Below, in pieces: positions 17,130-28,749 of a stretch of 64,000 nucleotides of DNA (positions are counted from its first letter, which is position 1; every line of letters starts with the position of its first letter). Location: NCBI RefSeq assembly GCF_004402015.1, contig NZ_SOPW01000009.1, positions 62,001 through 126,000 on the forward strand, given 5' to 3'. The notes beneath the pieces were generated by a model. The model made no database searches. It was not told the DNA's origin and was given only the letters and a program-made list of their open reading frames with translations. The position numbers and the translations under genes were made by a program. This DNA is from Filobacillus milosensis. Lineage in GTDB: Bacteria; Bacillota; Bacilli; Bacillales; Alkalibacillaceae.

Positions 17130-18014
17130 CTATTCACTGCGATCTTGCATACGGTCATGTTCACCTAGAGTGTTCATTTCAATACCAGGCATTGCTGTAC
17201 CAAGATCTTTAGATAGTTGTCCAATTAATTCATAATCATCATAATGTGTTGTTGCTTCTACAATTGCACGTGCAAATTTTGCAGGGTTATCAGATTTAAA
17301 AATACCTGAACCAACAAACACGCCATCTGCGCCTAGATGCATCATTAATGCTGCATCAGAAGGAGTTGCAATACCCCCTGCTGCAAAGTTAACAACTGGA
17401 AGTCTTCCGTTTTTACGAATTTCTAATAATACTTCATAAGAAGCACCATGTTCTTTGGCATAAACCATTAATTCATCTTCAGCCATAGCGGAAACTTCTT
17501 TGATTTGCTTTTGAACTTCACGCATATGACGAACAGCTTCAACGATGTTACCCGTTCCAGGCTCACCTTTAGTACGTAACATTGATGCACCTTCACCAAT
17601 ACGGCGTACAGCTTCACCTAGATTACGACAACCACAAACAAATGGTACCGTGTAATCATTTTTATTAATATGATAAATATCATCCGCAGGCGTTAATACT
17701 TCACTCTCATCAATATAATCAACACCCATTGATTCTAGAACTCTTGCTTCAACAATATGTCCAATTCGCGCTTTAGCCATTACTGGAATCGATACTGCAT
17801 TTAGCACCTCTTCAGTAATCGTTGGATCAGCCATACGTGCTACTCCACCAGCTGCACGAATATCAGACGGTACACGCTCAAGTGCCATAACAGCAACAGC
17901 GCCCGCTTCCTCTGCTATTTTAGCTTGTTCTGCATTGACAACGTCCATAATAACGCCGCCCTTTTGCATTTCTGCCATACCTCTTTTAACTCTGTTAGTA
18001 CCTACATTACTCAT
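17130..18014 (-). CDS. pdxS: Pyridoxal 5'-phosphate synthase, synthase subunit
   Basis: This 294-residue (beta/alpha)8 barrel makes PLP from ribose 5-phosphate, glyceraldehyde 3-phosphate and ammonia from PdxT, as a 12-subunit core. The two active-site lysines are Lys81 (VMAKARIGH) and Lys149 ([10 protein letters not shown]), as in B. subtilis. The start is preceded by AGGGGGTT. The dacA-pdxS-pdxT-serS order is conserved with B. subtilis. It ends 11 bases before pdxT. Confidence 0.98.
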   Translation of the reverse strand: MSNVGTNRVKRGMAEMQKGGVIMDVVNAEQAKIAEEAGAVAVMALERVPSDIRAAGGVARMADPTITEEVLNAVSIPVMAKARIGHIVEARVLESMGVDYIDESEVLTPADDIYHINKNDYTVPFVCGCRNLGEAVRRIGEGASMLRTKGEPGTGNIVEAVRHMREVQKQIKEVSAMAEDELMVYAKEHGASYEVLLEIRKNGRLPVVNFAAGGIATPSDAALMMHLGADGVFVGSGIFKSDNPAKFARAIVEATTHYDDYELIGQLSKDLGTAMPGIEMNTLGEHDRMQDRSE

Positions 18015-18035
18015 GTTATGAACCCCCTAAAATTT

Positions 18036-19355
18036 TTAAGCAAATAACCCTTTGATGCTTACAAATAAGTTAACGAAAAAATCTCCTATGGCTTGTAGCA
18101 TTAGCATAAACCAATTTGATTTTTCAACATCCTCAGTTGTTACTAGAGGAACTGAGATTTCATCATCCCCACTTATATTACCATACTCATCTTGACCTTT
18201 ATAAGTTAGAACCATTTTCCCGACTTCTAGATCTTTTTCTACTGGAGCAACTAATGTACCGTCATCTGTTAAAACTTCTTCATTCAATTCATATTTAACG
18301 GAGTAATTCTCTTTTTCTCCATTTTTAATCATTGTTTCAATAGCTTGACTAGACTCGATTTGCACTTCATCTTTTTTACCTTTTTTAACGGTGATAGTAG
18401 ATTCACCCTCTATTTGATGGCCTTTTTCAAATAGCGTTACCGTTTTAAAATTGTTAAAACCGTAATCCATTAATTTTCGAGTTTCGTTAAAACGTTCTGA
18501 TTTACTCTCAGTTTTCATAACAACTGTAATTAAACGTTGGCCATTACGTTTCGCTGTTCCAGTAAATGTATATCCTGCTAATTCTGTATGTCCAGTTTTT
18601 AGTCCGTCTAACCCCTCATAAGTAAAAGAAGCAACACCTTCACCCATTCCAGGCAACATCCAGTTATAATTTTCAATGACTTGCCCGTCAAATTCTTTGC
18701 GCGGTATTTTAGATGTTTCTAAAACTTCCGGATAATCATTTACTAGATGGTATGCTAATTTAGCTGTATCACGAGCAGACATTAAGTTTTCAGCCTCAGG
18801 ATCTGTACCATCTGGGTAATTCTCGCCTAATGAACTGTTATTTAGACCCGATGAATTAACGAACTTATAATCTGTTAATCCAAGTTCTTCAGCCTTTTCA
18901 TTCATCATTCTAACAAATTCGCCTTCAGTCCCAGCAATTAATTCTGCTAGTGCAATAGTGGTAGCGTTGTCAGAATTAATAACCATTGCATCATATAAAT
19001 CTTTAACTGTATAAGGTTTATTCATCGTTAACCCAATACCAGAAAATAAATAATTAGCAGAAATATCATAGGCATATTGGCTAATTTGAGTTGTTGTATC
19101 CCAAGAAATCGTGCCATTTTCAATAGCTTCTAGTACTAAGTATTCTGTCATCATCTTCGTCATACTAGCTGGTGGTAATGCAATATCTGGATTTTTAGCA
19201 TACAGGATTTCTCCTGTCTCTTGGTCCACAATAATTGCAGATTCAGCTTCCACATCAAAAGTGCTTGCTTCTGAAAAGTGTGGATTTATAAAAAACGTAC
19301 TAAACGTTAAAATCATGATTAGTAATAATCGAACTAAACGAAATTCTCTTTTCAT
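18036..19355 (-). CDS. dacA: D-alanyl-D-alanine carboxypeptidase (PBP5 type)
   Basis: This 439-residue penicillin-binding protein has a signal peptide (about 1-30). The catalytic motifs are SMTK (Ser64, Lys67), SDN (128-130) and KTG (253-255). A C-terminal beta domain follows, then an amphipathic membrane-anchoring helix in the last 25 residues (NWFMLMLQAIGDFFVNLFVS). It trims the terminal D-Ala from peptidoglycan stem peptides outside the cell. It is followed 21 bases later by pdxS, as in B. subtilis. Confidence 0.95.
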   Translation of the reverse strand: MKREFRLVRLLLIMILTFSTFFINPHFSEASTFDVEAESAIIVDQETGEILYAKNPDIALPPASMTKMMTEYLVLEAIENGTISWDTTTQISQYAYDISANYLFSGIGLTMNKPYTVKDLYDAMVINSDNATTIALAELIAGTEGEFVRMMNEKAEELGLTDYKFVNSSGLNNSSLGENYPDGTDPEAENLMSARDTAKLAYHLVNDYPEVLETSKIPRKEFDGQVIENYNWMLPGMGEGVASFTYEGLDGLKTGHTELAGYTFTGTAKRNGQRLITVVMKTESKSERFNETRKLMDYGFNNFKTVTLFEKGHQIEGESTITVKKGKKDEVQIESSQAIETMIKNGEKENYSVKYELNEEVLTDDGTLVAPVEKDLEVGKMVLTYKGQDEYGNISGDDEISVPLVTTEDVEKSNWFMLMLQAIGDFFVNLFVSIKGLFA

Positions 19356-19460
19356 CTCTGTCTTCCCCCATCTTATGTATCTTTCACGATTTCAATTATA
19401 CATGAATTTTTGCTCAATCTCATTGGTAATTTAGACAAATTATTAAAAATGATAGAAGAA

Positions 19461-19495
19461 GACCATTAGCAAAGTCATAAACTCTACTAATGGTC
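19461..19495 (-). terminator. Stem-loop after the HD-GYP gene
   Basis: GACCATTAG pairs perfectly with CTAATGGTC around a 17-base loop. On the minus strand it is followed by TTCTTCT. This is a plausible but weak terminator between the HD-GYP gene and dacA. Confidence 0.55.
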
Positions 19496-19512
19496 TATTG
19501 TAATCAATCATT

Positions 19513-20610
19513 TTAGTTCATAAGAACCTCTTCTATATATAATTCATTGTGCTCTAGTAAATGAATAATTTCCTGATTATCTACCTTTTTAATCATCGGT
19601 CTGGTAGGGTTCTTTTGATCAATAAATACAATCTCACCGACTTCATTGTTAGTCAACCTAACCTTCGTACCGTTTGAAAAGTATACAATGGAATCTACTA
19701 AGGCTTTAACAATTTTCATGTCCAACTTACCAAATTGTCGATTCATCATTTCTTCAATAACTTTAAATGGTGATTGTTTTTTTCGATAGATTCGTTCAGA
19801 AGTCATCGCATGGAACATATCACTAACTGCAATGATTCTTGCATATTTATGTAGTTTATCATGTTGAACTCCCACTGGATAACCAGAGCCGTCCAATCGT
19901 TCATGATGCTGTAACACTGCTACTTTTATACTCTTATTCAAGTATGGTTCGTGTTCAATCAATCGATAAGATAACACAGGGTGTCTTTTTACTCGTTCAT
20001 ATTCTTGGTTCGTTAAGACACCATCTTTTTTATATAAATGAACATCTTCTTTTAACATACCTATATCGCATAAATATGCCGCTAATGCAATCTGTTTACG
20101 TTCATTTGAATCAACACCAAGCTTCTTTGCTATAAATGAAGCAATCACGGGTACTGCTACAATATGATGATAAAAATAATCATTTTTATCGGTATAATGG
20201 TGAAGCTCCATTAAAACTTCTGAATTACTTTCTCCAATGTGGACCAGAGGTTGAATCAATTGTCTAATTTTTTTCAAATCTAATCTTGGCTGATCTTTCC
20301 AATTTTTAAATAGGTTCATAGTCTCTTTAACGGCATAGACATAATGCTCATAAAAAGACCATTCTTCTCGGTTGTCTTCTTTTTCTTTTGGTTCTACTTC
20401 TATTGTATTTTCGACTTCCTCAACTTGGAATGGATCACCGTTAACCAATCGATTCGCGACATCAATTTGAGGCACTTGGAAGTCTGTTAAAACTTTAATG
20501 TGAATAGGTTCAATAACAGTATTTTTTGGAACTATAGGAAATACTGTTTTCCCCATCACATCTTTTGTGACTAAACACCCGGGGACTAATTGTTTTGGTT
20601 TAACTTTCAT
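19513..20610 (-). CDS. HD-GYP domain protein with degenerate HD motif
   Basis: This 365-residue cytoplasmic protein has an unclear N-terminal domain (1-85) and an HD-GYP domain (about 130-320). The GYP motif is intact: HHERLDGSGYP at 235-245. HD-GYP enzymes hydrolyse cyclic di-GMP or related dinucleotides. The usual HD dyad (LLHDIGK) reads YLCDIGML here, with Cys181 in place of the metal-binding histidine, so activity may be reduced or altered. The gene lies between gyrA and dacA, where B. subtilis has the rrnO, yaaC and guaB genes. The start is supported by GAGGGGA. Confidence 0.85.
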   Translation of the reverse strand: MKVKPKQLVPGCLVTKDVMGKTVFPIVPKNTVIEPIHIKVLTDFQVPQIDVANRLVNGDPFQVEEVENTIEVEPKEKEDNREEWSFYEHYVYAVKETMNLFKNWKDQPRLDLKKIRQLIQPLVHIGESNSEVLMELHHYTDKNDYFYHHIVAVPVIASFIAKKLGVDSNERKQIALAAYLCDIGMLKEDVHLYKKDGVLTNQEYERVKRHPVLSYRLIEHEPYLNKSIKVAVLQHHERLDGSGYPVGVQHDKLHKYARIIAVSDMFHAMTSERIYRKKQSPFKVIEEMMNRQFGKLDMKIVKALVDSIVYFSNGTKVRLTNNEVGEIVFIDQKNPTRPMIKKVDNQEIIHLLEHNELYIEEVLMN

Positions 20611-20771
20611 AGAAAATTCCCCTCTCCCAAACCTTCGTGAATGTATTTATAGTCTTTCGAAGTATACTTTCTAGATGTAAAGGCCAGTAAGCCCGCTATT
20701 AGCTATATATTATATCGACCAAAATCTTCAACATATACAATGATTTAAATCTTCTTATGGTTAATTATAAA

Positions 20772-20797
20772 GAAAACTCGCCAAATTGACGAGCTTT
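20772..20797 (-). terminator. Terminator of gyrA
   Basis: On the minus strand GCTCGTC pairs with GGCGAGT (one wobble pair) around a short loop, followed by TTTTCTTTA. It lies just past the gyrA stop. Confidence 0.7.
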
Positions 20798-20814
20798 CCT
20801 TACAATAATTGTTT

Positions 20815-23358
20815 TTATTCATCATCTTCTGTATCATTTGTTGGTTCTTCAACATTTTCTTCAGTAGTCTCTTCTGACTCCTGATCAGATGGTGGTCCAT
20901 CTTCATTCACTTCTTCGATTTCTTCTTCATCTTCCTTTTCAACACGAGCTACTGTCGCTACTTCTTCTTCTTCGCCTAAGCGAATTAATTTAACACCTTG
21001 AGTATTACGACCTGTTGTTGAAATTGATTCTGAAGACATTCTGATCAGAACGCCACTAGCAGTCATTAACATGAGATCTTCTTCACCTGTAACTGGTTTA
21101 ACCGCTACTACATTGCCATTTTTATCATTTAACTTACACGTTAAAATACCTTTACCACCACGGTTTTGTAAACGATACTCTTCTTCTGGCGTACGTTTAC
21201 CATAACCTTTGGATGTCACGGTTAATACGTCAATTCCAGGGTCAAGAATTTCCATAGATACAACTTCATCATCTTCACGTAAAGTAATACCTTTTACACC
21301 TGAAGCTGTTCGACCCATTGAACGAACATCATCTTCGTTAAAACGTATTAATAAACCATTTTTCGTACCAATCATGATGTTTTTATCGCCATCTGTTAAT
21401 TTTACAGAGATTAATTCATCATCTTCTCTAAGGTTAATCGCACGCAGACCACCACGTCTAATATTTGCAAATTTCTCTAATGTTGTACGTTTAGATAACC
21501 CTTTTCTTGTGGTAAAGAACAGGTACCAATCTGATTCAAATTCTTTAACCGTGATTACGGCATTTACCCACTCATCTTTTTCAACTTGTAGGACGTTAAC
21601 GAGTGGAATACCCTTTGCGGTTCGACCATATTCAGGTATTTCGTAACCTTTTGCCCGATATACTTTACCCTTATTGGTGAAGAATAATAAGGTGTCATGG
21701 GTTGATGTAGACAGTAAATGTTCGACAAAGTCTTCATCATTGGTTCCCATACCTTGGATTCCTCGACCACCACGACGTTGTGCTCGATACGTTGTAGCAG
21801 GTAATCGTTTAATATAACCACGATGAGTTAAACTAATAATCACCGTTTCTTCAGGAATTAGATCTTCATCTTCAATGAAATCTGTTCCACCTACTGCAAT
21901 ATCAGTACGACGGGTATCATTGAAACGTTCTTTAATTTCTAATAGCTCTTCTCTAATGATTTCTAATACTTTTTCATCATCAGCTAAAATAGCTTTTAAT
22001 TCTCCGATTAATTCCATAACATCTTTATATTCATTTTCAATCTTTTCACGCTCTAAACCAGTTAAACGTTGTAAACGCATGTCTAAAATAGCTTGAGCTT
22101 GTTTTTCAGATAAACCAAAACGTGACATTAAGCCATCTCTAGCTTCATCTGTGGTTTGTGATTTTCTAATAAGCTCAATCACTTCATCCAGATGATCCAA
22201 AGCAATTCGTAAACCTTCTAAAATATGAGCTCTGGCTTCTGCCTTATCTAGCTCATACTGTGTACGGCGAACGATGACTTCTTTTTGGTGTTCTAAATAA
22301 TGGTTTAACGTCTGCTTAATATTTAATACTTTTGGTTGACCATTAACAAGTGCCAACATGTTAATACCAAATGAAGTCTGTAAAGCTGTTTGTTTATAAA
22401 GGTTATTTAAAACAACATTCGCATTTGCATCACGTCTTAATTCAATGACGATTCGTAAACCTTCACGGTCAGACTCATCACGTAAATCAGTAATCCCTTC
22501 TAGTTTCTTATCTCGTACTAACTCAGCAATCTTTTCGATTAATCTTGCTTTGTTAACTTGATACGGGATTTCTGTCACAATAATTGAGGTCTTTCCATTG
22601 GACTCTTCATGAATATCTGCTTTAGAGCGGATTGTTATAGAGCCTTTACCAGTTTGATAAGCTTGGCGAATACCACTACGACCTAAAATCGATCCACCAG
22701 TTGGAAAATCTGGTCCATGAATGAAATCTTCCATTAGCTCTTCAATCGTAATCTCTGGATTGCGACTTAACTCTAATACGGCATCAATGACTTCACCTAA
22801 TTGATGAGGTGGGATATTGGTTGCCATACCTACGGCAATACCAGCTGCGCCATTCACTAAAAGGTTAGGAAATCTTGCCGGTAATACAACGGGTTCTTTT
22901 TCAGAGCCATCATAGTTTTCAACGTAGTCAATTGTATTTTTGTTAATGTCTCTTAATAATTCCATCGATAATTTAGACATTCTAGCTTCCGTGTAACGCA
23001 TAGCTGCTGCAGCATCACCATCGACAGAACCAAAGTTACCATGACCATCCACTAACATATTTCTAAAGTTAAAATCCTGAGCCATACGTACCATAGCTTC
23101 GTATACAGCAGAATCACCGTGTGGGTGGTACTTACCGATTACTTCACCTACGATACGTGCTGATTTCTTATAAGCTTTATCTGCATGCATCCCTAAATCA
23201 TGCATTGCATATAAAATACGTCTATGTACGGGTTTTAATCCATCACGAACGTCAGGTAGTGCACGAGCGACAATTACACTCATTGCATAATCTAAAAAGG
23301 ACGTTCTCATCTCATTGCTAATATTAATTTCTTCTACTTTTGGTCGTTGTTGATCCAA
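20815..23358 (-). CDS. gyrA: DNA gyrase subunit A
   Basis: This 847-residue protein is the DNA breakage-reunion subunit of gyrase, which introduces negative supercoils. The catalytic tyrosine is Tyr122 in [10 protein letters not shown]. The quinolone-resistance region reads [12 protein letters not shown] with Ser83 and Glu87, a wild-type pattern. The GyrA-box [10 protein letters not shown] is present near residue 528. The C-terminal beta-pinwheel ends in a long acidic tail of about 40 residues, which makes it longer than B. subtilis GyrA (about 821). It follows gyrB by 94 bases, with a hairpin between. Confidence 0.98.
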   Translation of the reverse strand: MDQQRPKVEEINISNEMRTSFLDYAMSVIVARALPDVRDGLKPVHRRILYAMHDLGMHADKAYKKSARIVGEVIGKYHPHGDSAVYEAMVRMAQDFNFRNMLVDGHGNFGSVDGDAAAAMRYTEARMSKLSMELLRDINKNTIDYVENYDGSEKEPVVLPARFPNLLVNGAAGIAVGMATNIPPHQLGEVIDAVLELSRNPEITIEELMEDFIHGPDFPTGGSILGRSGIRQAYQTGKGSITIRSKADIHEESNGKTSIIVTEIPYQVNKARLIEKIAELVRDKKLEGITDLRDESDREGLRIVIELRRDANANVVLNNLYKQTALQTSFGINMLALVNGQPKVLNIKQTLNHYLEHQKEVIVRRTQYELDKAEARAHILEGLRIALDHLDEVIELIRKSQTTDEARDGLMSRFGLSEKQAQAILDMRLQRLTGLEREKIENEYKDVMELIGELKAILADDEKVLEIIREELLEIKERFNDTRRTDIAVGGTDFIEDEDLIPEETVIISLTHRGYIKRLPATTYRAQRRGGRGIQGMGTNDEDFVEHLLSTSTHDTLLFFTNKGKVYRAKGYEIPEYGRTAKGIPLVNVLQVEKDEWVNAVITVKEFESDWYLFFTTRKGLSKRTTLEKFANIRRGGLRAINLREDDELISVKLTDGDKNIMIGTKNGLLIRFNEDDVRSMGRTASGVKGITLREDDEVVSMEILDPGIDVLTVTSKGYGKRTPEEEYRLQNRGGKGILTCKLNDKNGNVVAVKPVTGEEDLMLMTASGVLIRMSSESISTTGRNTQGVKLIRLGEEEEVATVARVEKEDEEEIEEVNEDGPPSDQESEETTEENVEEPTNDTEDDE

Positions 23359-23384
23359 CCGTCATTACCTCCCTTGGGTCAAAC

Positions 23385-23424
23385 GAGCACAAGAATATCT
23401 CATATTCATGGAGTACTTGTGCTC
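23385..23424 (-). promoter_or_regulatory. Hairpin between gyrB and gyrA
   Basis: GAGCACAAG (23385-23393) is complementary to CTTGTGCTC (23416-23424), with a smaller AATAT/ATATT pairing inside. No T run follows on the minus strand, so it is more likely an mRNA processing or stability element than a terminator. Confidence 0.45.
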
Positions 23425-23452
23425 ATTATTTCCCATATCAATTGCCATCTAA

Positions 23453-25399
<1,947 letters not shown>

Positions 25400-25424
25400 C
25401 TATTGAATTACTAGCTTCATATCT

Positions 25425-25715
25425 TTAGTCTTCCAGTTCATAAGAATCTGTTATATCATCGACTTTATCTAACTTATAAGACAATTGCGCTCTCCGATTT
25501 AATGTAGAAACGGATAGGGAACTAAAATAAATATGATCGGTCGTAATGACAATCGATTTAGCTTCTTCATAAGAAGTATCTGAAACGTTCCCTTTTTCTC
25601 TTTGTTTGAAAATCATCTCTTCAATAATCGATGAGGAGTGAAATAAACTATAGTCAATAATTGAAATGACTTCTTTGGACCGTATTACATTTTCATCTCC
25701 AATATGTATAAACAA
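25425..25715 (-). CDS. remB: Extracellular matrix regulator RemB-like (DUF370)
   Basis: This 96-residue protein between recF and gyrB matches the position of B. subtilis yaaB/remB. It starts MFIHIGDENVIRSKEVI, typical of the DUF370/RemA-RemB family. RemB promotes expression of biofilm matrix genes in B. subtilis. The copy is slightly longer than the B. subtilis protein (81). It ends 43 bases before gyrB. Confidence 0.85.
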   Translation of the reverse strand: MFIHIGDENVIRSKEVISIIDYSLFHSSSIIEEMIFKQREKGNVSDTSYEEAKSIVITTDHIYFSSLSVSTLNRRAQLSYKLDKVDDITDSYELED

Positions 25716-25725
25716 CGTTCATCCC

Positions 25726-26844
25726 TCACCTTTCCTCTACTAATTGACCTTCGTGAATCGTAAAAATTTCAGCTTCACTAATGGTCTCATGAGCAATTCC
25801 ATCTATGCTCGTCGTGGTTACAAATGTCTGTACTTTACCTTGTATGGTATTTAATAAATGAGATTGTCTATAATCGTCTAATTCACTTAATACATCATCT
25901 AGTAATAAAATTGGATATTCTCCTACTTCTTCAAAAATTAATTCAATCTCTGCTAATTTAAGAGATAGGGCTGTCGTTCGCTGTTGTCCTTGTGAACCAT
26001 ACGTTTGAACATTTTTATCATTCACATAAAAAATTAAATCATCTCGGTGTGGACCAACTAAGGTTGTTCCCCTGTCAATCTCTTTTTGTTCAATATGATT
26101 AAAATGTTCCTCATAAACTATTCTTATTTTTTCCGAATTCACGTCTTCTGATACGTCTATACTTGCATCATAATCAATATTTAACTGTTCATTCCCACGA
26201 CTAATCCCCTGGTGAATTGGTTGAGCCCATTTTCTTAATTTCTGTAAAAATTGAAATCTTCTTTCCAGGATAATACTAGCGTGTTCTATTAATTGATCTG
26301 TATAAACTTTTAACATCGTTGAATCTGCATTTGGTTTGCGTTGAAGATCCTTTAATAATGCATTTCGTTCTTTTAAAATTCTTTGATATTGACCTAAATG
26401 ATAAATATAAACAGGTTGGGTTTGACCAATTTCCATATCAATAAATTTACGACGTTCTTGAGGGCTCCCTTTAACCAAATTTAAATCTTCAGGTGCAAAC
26501 ATTACGACATTCATTGCACCAATATATTCGCTGAGGCGTTTTTGTTCTATATGATTAAATTTAGCTTTTTTCCCTTTATTTGAGAAAATAACTTCTAATG
26601 GGATTGATTGATTTCGTTTTAAGACCCGTCCCTCTATTTTACCATACTCTGCATCCCATTTGATTAATTCTTTATCGCGGGGTGTACGATGTGATTTGGT
26701 AAAGGCTAATACATAGATGGCTTCCATCAAATTAGTCTTACCTTGAGCGTTTTCACCAATAATGACGTTGATTTTTTTATCAAAAACAACTTTTTGTTTA
26801 TCATAATTGCGATAATTGGTTAACGTTAATTCTTCAATATACAT
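25726..26844 (-). CDS. recF: DNA replication and repair protein RecF
   Basis: This 372-residue SMC-like ATPase helps load RecA at gapped DNA with RecO and RecR. The Walker A motif is [10 protein letters not shown] near residue 30. The ABC signature region reads [17 protein letters not shown] and the Walker [12 protein letters not shown]. It is 10 bases upstream of remB and 12 bases after yaaA, in the conserved replication cluster. Confidence 0.97.
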   Translation of the reverse strand: MYIEELTLTNYRNYDKQKVVFDKKINVIIGENAQGKTNLMEAIYVLAFTKSHRTPRDKELIKWDAEYGKIEGRVLKRNQSIPLEVIFSNKGKKAKFNHIEQKRLSEYIGAMNVVMFAPEDLNLVKGSPQERRKFIDMEIGQTQPVYIYHLGQYQRILKERNALLKDLQRKPNADSTMLKVYTDQLIEHASIILERRFQFLQKLRKWAQPIHQGISRGNEQLNIDYDASIDVSEDVNSEKIRIVYEEHFNHIEQKEIDRGTTLVGPHRDDLIFYVNDKNVQTYGSQGQQRTTALSLKLAEIELIFEEVGEYPILLLDDVLSELDDYRQSHLLNTIQGKVQTFVTTTSIDGIAHETISEAEIFTIHEGQLVEER

Positions 26845-26856
26845 GAAGTAACTCCT

Positions 26857-27081
26857 CTAATCTTCAGCTCGTCCGACTTGAAACGCTCCTACTTCGTCAA
26901 TTTCAACGATATCGTCGACTTTTAATTTACGTCCTCGGCGATCGTCAAGTTCACCGTTCACATAAACATCGAATTCTTTAAGGAATACTTTAGCCATTCC
27001 TCCAGAATCAATGATATTTGCTAATTTGAGAAATTGACCAAGTGTAATTTCTTCTGTATCTATTTCAATAATTTCAGGCAT
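26857..27081 (-). CDS. yaaA: S4-domain RNA-binding protein YaaA/RlbA
   Basis: This 74-residue protein is essentially one S4 domain: TLGQFLKLANIIDSGGMAK, then VYVNGELDDRRGRKL. It always sits between dnaN and recF in Bacillales and is thought to act in ribosome assembly. The start has GAAGGTGG upstream. Here dnaN is 349 bases away because a structured repeat (copy B) lies between the two genes. Confidence 0.92.
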   Translation of the reverse strand: MPEIIEIDTEEITLGQFLKLANIIDSGGMAKVFLKEFDVYVNGELDDRRGRKLKVDDIVEIDEVGAFQVGRAED

Positions 27082-27150
27082 TTTTCCACCTTCTTTAATT
27101 TAAATTCCATGTAAGTTTATTTTACTAAAAATTTGGTTATAAGAAAAGAA

Positions 27151-27189
27151 ACTGAACGATTTGAATACAAGTTCAAACAATCGTTCAGT
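27151..27189 (-). terminator. Stem-loop downstream of dnaN and repeat B
   Basis: ACTGAACGATT pairs perfectly with AATCGTTCAGT, extended by TTGAA/TTCAA inside. On the minus strand it is followed by TTTCTTTTCTT. It may terminate dnaN transcripts upstream of yaaA. Confidence 0.7.
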
Positions 27190-27230
27190 CTTATAATAAT
27201 AGCTCTTTCAAATAAGTTGTTGTTTTCCGA

Positions 27231-27356
27231 GTGTCGCAGTTGAAAGACACTTCGCTTTCCGTGGGCAACGCTTCAGCCTCCTCGTGAGCTATCGCTCACT
27301 GTGGGGTCTTCAGCTGTTGCTTTTCCCTCAGGAGTCTTCGTGTCTTTCAACTGCTT
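27231..27356 (+). repeat. GC-rich structured repeat, copy B
   Basis: The outer arms GCAGTTGAAAGACAC (27236-27250) and GTGTCTTTCAACTGC (27340-27354) are a perfect 15-bp inverted repeat. Inside are CGCTTTCCGTGGGC, CCTCCTCG, CTGTGGGGTCTTC and TCCCTCAGGAGTC, the boxes shared with copies A, C and D. It separates dnaN from yaaA, which are adjacent in B. subtilis. Confidence 0.8.
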
Positions 27357-27430
27357 ATCACTTCAATAAAAATTAATAATTTTCATTAAAAACAACTTTT
27401 AAAAAAGTAGCCCAATAATTATTTTGAATA

Positions 27431-28573
27431 TTAATAAGTTCTTACTGGTGTGATTAGTTGCAGGATTTGTTCATCATCTTCTTCTGGACGAATCACAAAT
27501 GGTCTCATCGCTCCAGTGAAGTTAATTGACACTTTATCACTATCAATTGCACGTAAAGCATCAATCATGTATTTAGCATTAAACGATATTTTCAATTCCT
27601 CACCATCAATAGAATCTGTTTCTAAAGTTTCCTCAACATGACCAATCTCCGGTGAATTACTTGTGATTTGTAATGTATTTTGCCCTTTTGTCACTAATTT
27701 AACAATATTATTTCTATTATCTTTTGCTAATAAACTCGCACGATCAATCGATTCAATTAATTCTTTTGAATTAACTTTTACAACAGTCTTACTCTGATTC
27801 GGAATTAAGCGTGATGTTTCTGGATAATTACCATCTAATAATCGAGATAAGAAATAAACATTCTTCGTTCTAAATAAGATTTGGTTATCCGTTACACTAA
27901 TTTGAATCGTATCCTGAGTTTCATCTAGAATTTTATTCAACTCACTTAAACTCTTACCTGGAATAACAACATTGTTAAAAAATAGTTCTTCCGCATCGTT
28001 CATAGAAATTTTTCTTGAAGCTAAGCGGTGACTATCAGTAGCCACTAACTCCAAAAGATTTTCTTCTAACTTCAAATGAACTCCAGTTAATATAGGACGA
28101 GTTTCAGATACTGATACTGCAAAATTGGTTTGACGAATCAGCATTTTTAATAAATCAATTTGTAAGTCAAAGCTGTTTTCAGTTTGTAGCATCGGTAATT
28201 GTGGATATTCTTCAGCATCTTGTCCATTTAATTTAAATTCAGCATGACCTGATTTTATTTTTAGATTTAGATCGTCATCTACATCAATTTCTACTTGGTT
28301 ATTAGGTAATTTCTTAATAATTTCTGGTAAAAACTTGGCTTGAACAACGATTTGTCCAGGAATAATTTCATGAATATTAATAACGCCATCTTCTTCTTTA
28401 GGAATAATAGATTCAATCGTAATATCAGAATTACTTCCAGTTAATTTAACTCCTTGATCATTAGCTTCTAGTTTAATACCTGAAAGAATAGGTATTGTTG
28501 TTTTTGAAGATATTGCTTTCATGACGTTTTGAATACTTGCCATTAACGGTTCGCGTTCGATTAATATTTTCAT
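27431..28573 (-). CDS. dnaN: DNA polymerase III beta sliding clamp
   Basis: This 380-residue clamp forms a ring that tethers the replicative polymerase to DNA. The three-domain architecture is visible, with the conserved C-terminus (MRPFVIRPEEDDEQILQLITPVR) that forms the peptide-binding cleft and end of domain III. It lies 176 bases downstream of dnaA, across the origin unwinding region. The start has AGGAGGG 7 bases upstream. Confidence 0.98.
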   Translation of the reverse strand: MKILIEREPLMASIQNVMKAISSKTTIPILSGIKLEANDQGVKLTGSNSDITIESIIPKEEDGVINIHEIIPGQIVVQAKFLPEIIKKLPNNQVEIDVDDDLNLKIKSGHAEFKLNGQDAEEYPQLPMLQTENSFDLQIDLLKMLIRQTNFAVSVSETRPILTGVHLKLEENLLELVATDSHRLASRKISMNDAEELFFNNVVIPGKSLSELNKILDETQDTIQISVTDNQILFRTKNVYFLSRLLDGNYPETSRLIPNQSKTVVKVNSKELIESIDRASLLAKDNRNNIVKLVTKGQNTLQITSNSPEIGHVEETLETDSIDGEELKISFNAKYMIDALRAIDSDKVSINFTGAMRPFVIRPEEDDEQILQLITPVRTY

Positions 28574-28589
28574 AATGCCCTCCTATGAA

Positions 28590-28739
28590 CATCGTTTATA
28601 TATTTATTTATTTTATATAGAAATATAGTAACAGTAATAGTAGGTCCTGTTAATTTGTGAATAACTCTAATTTAAGTTGTGTTTGTCGAGTTATTCACAT
28701 GTGGATAACCTGTTTATAAATGTGCACAATCTATACACA
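28590..28739 (-). other. oriC, dnaA-dnaN part: DnaA boxes, DnaA-trios and AT-rich unwinding region
   Basis: DnaA boxes are TTATTCACA at 28691-28699, TGTGGATAA at 28700-28708 (opposite orientation, directly abutting) and TGTGAATAA at 28656-28664. Next to the last box is TAG-TAA-CAG-TAA-TAG-TAG at 28626-28643, a run of trinucleotides matching the B. subtilis DnaA-trio element (3'-GAT type). An AT-rich stretch (28590-28625) follows towards dnaN. This is the expected site of initial strand opening. Confidence 0.85.
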
Positions 28740-28749
28740 TGTTAACAGT

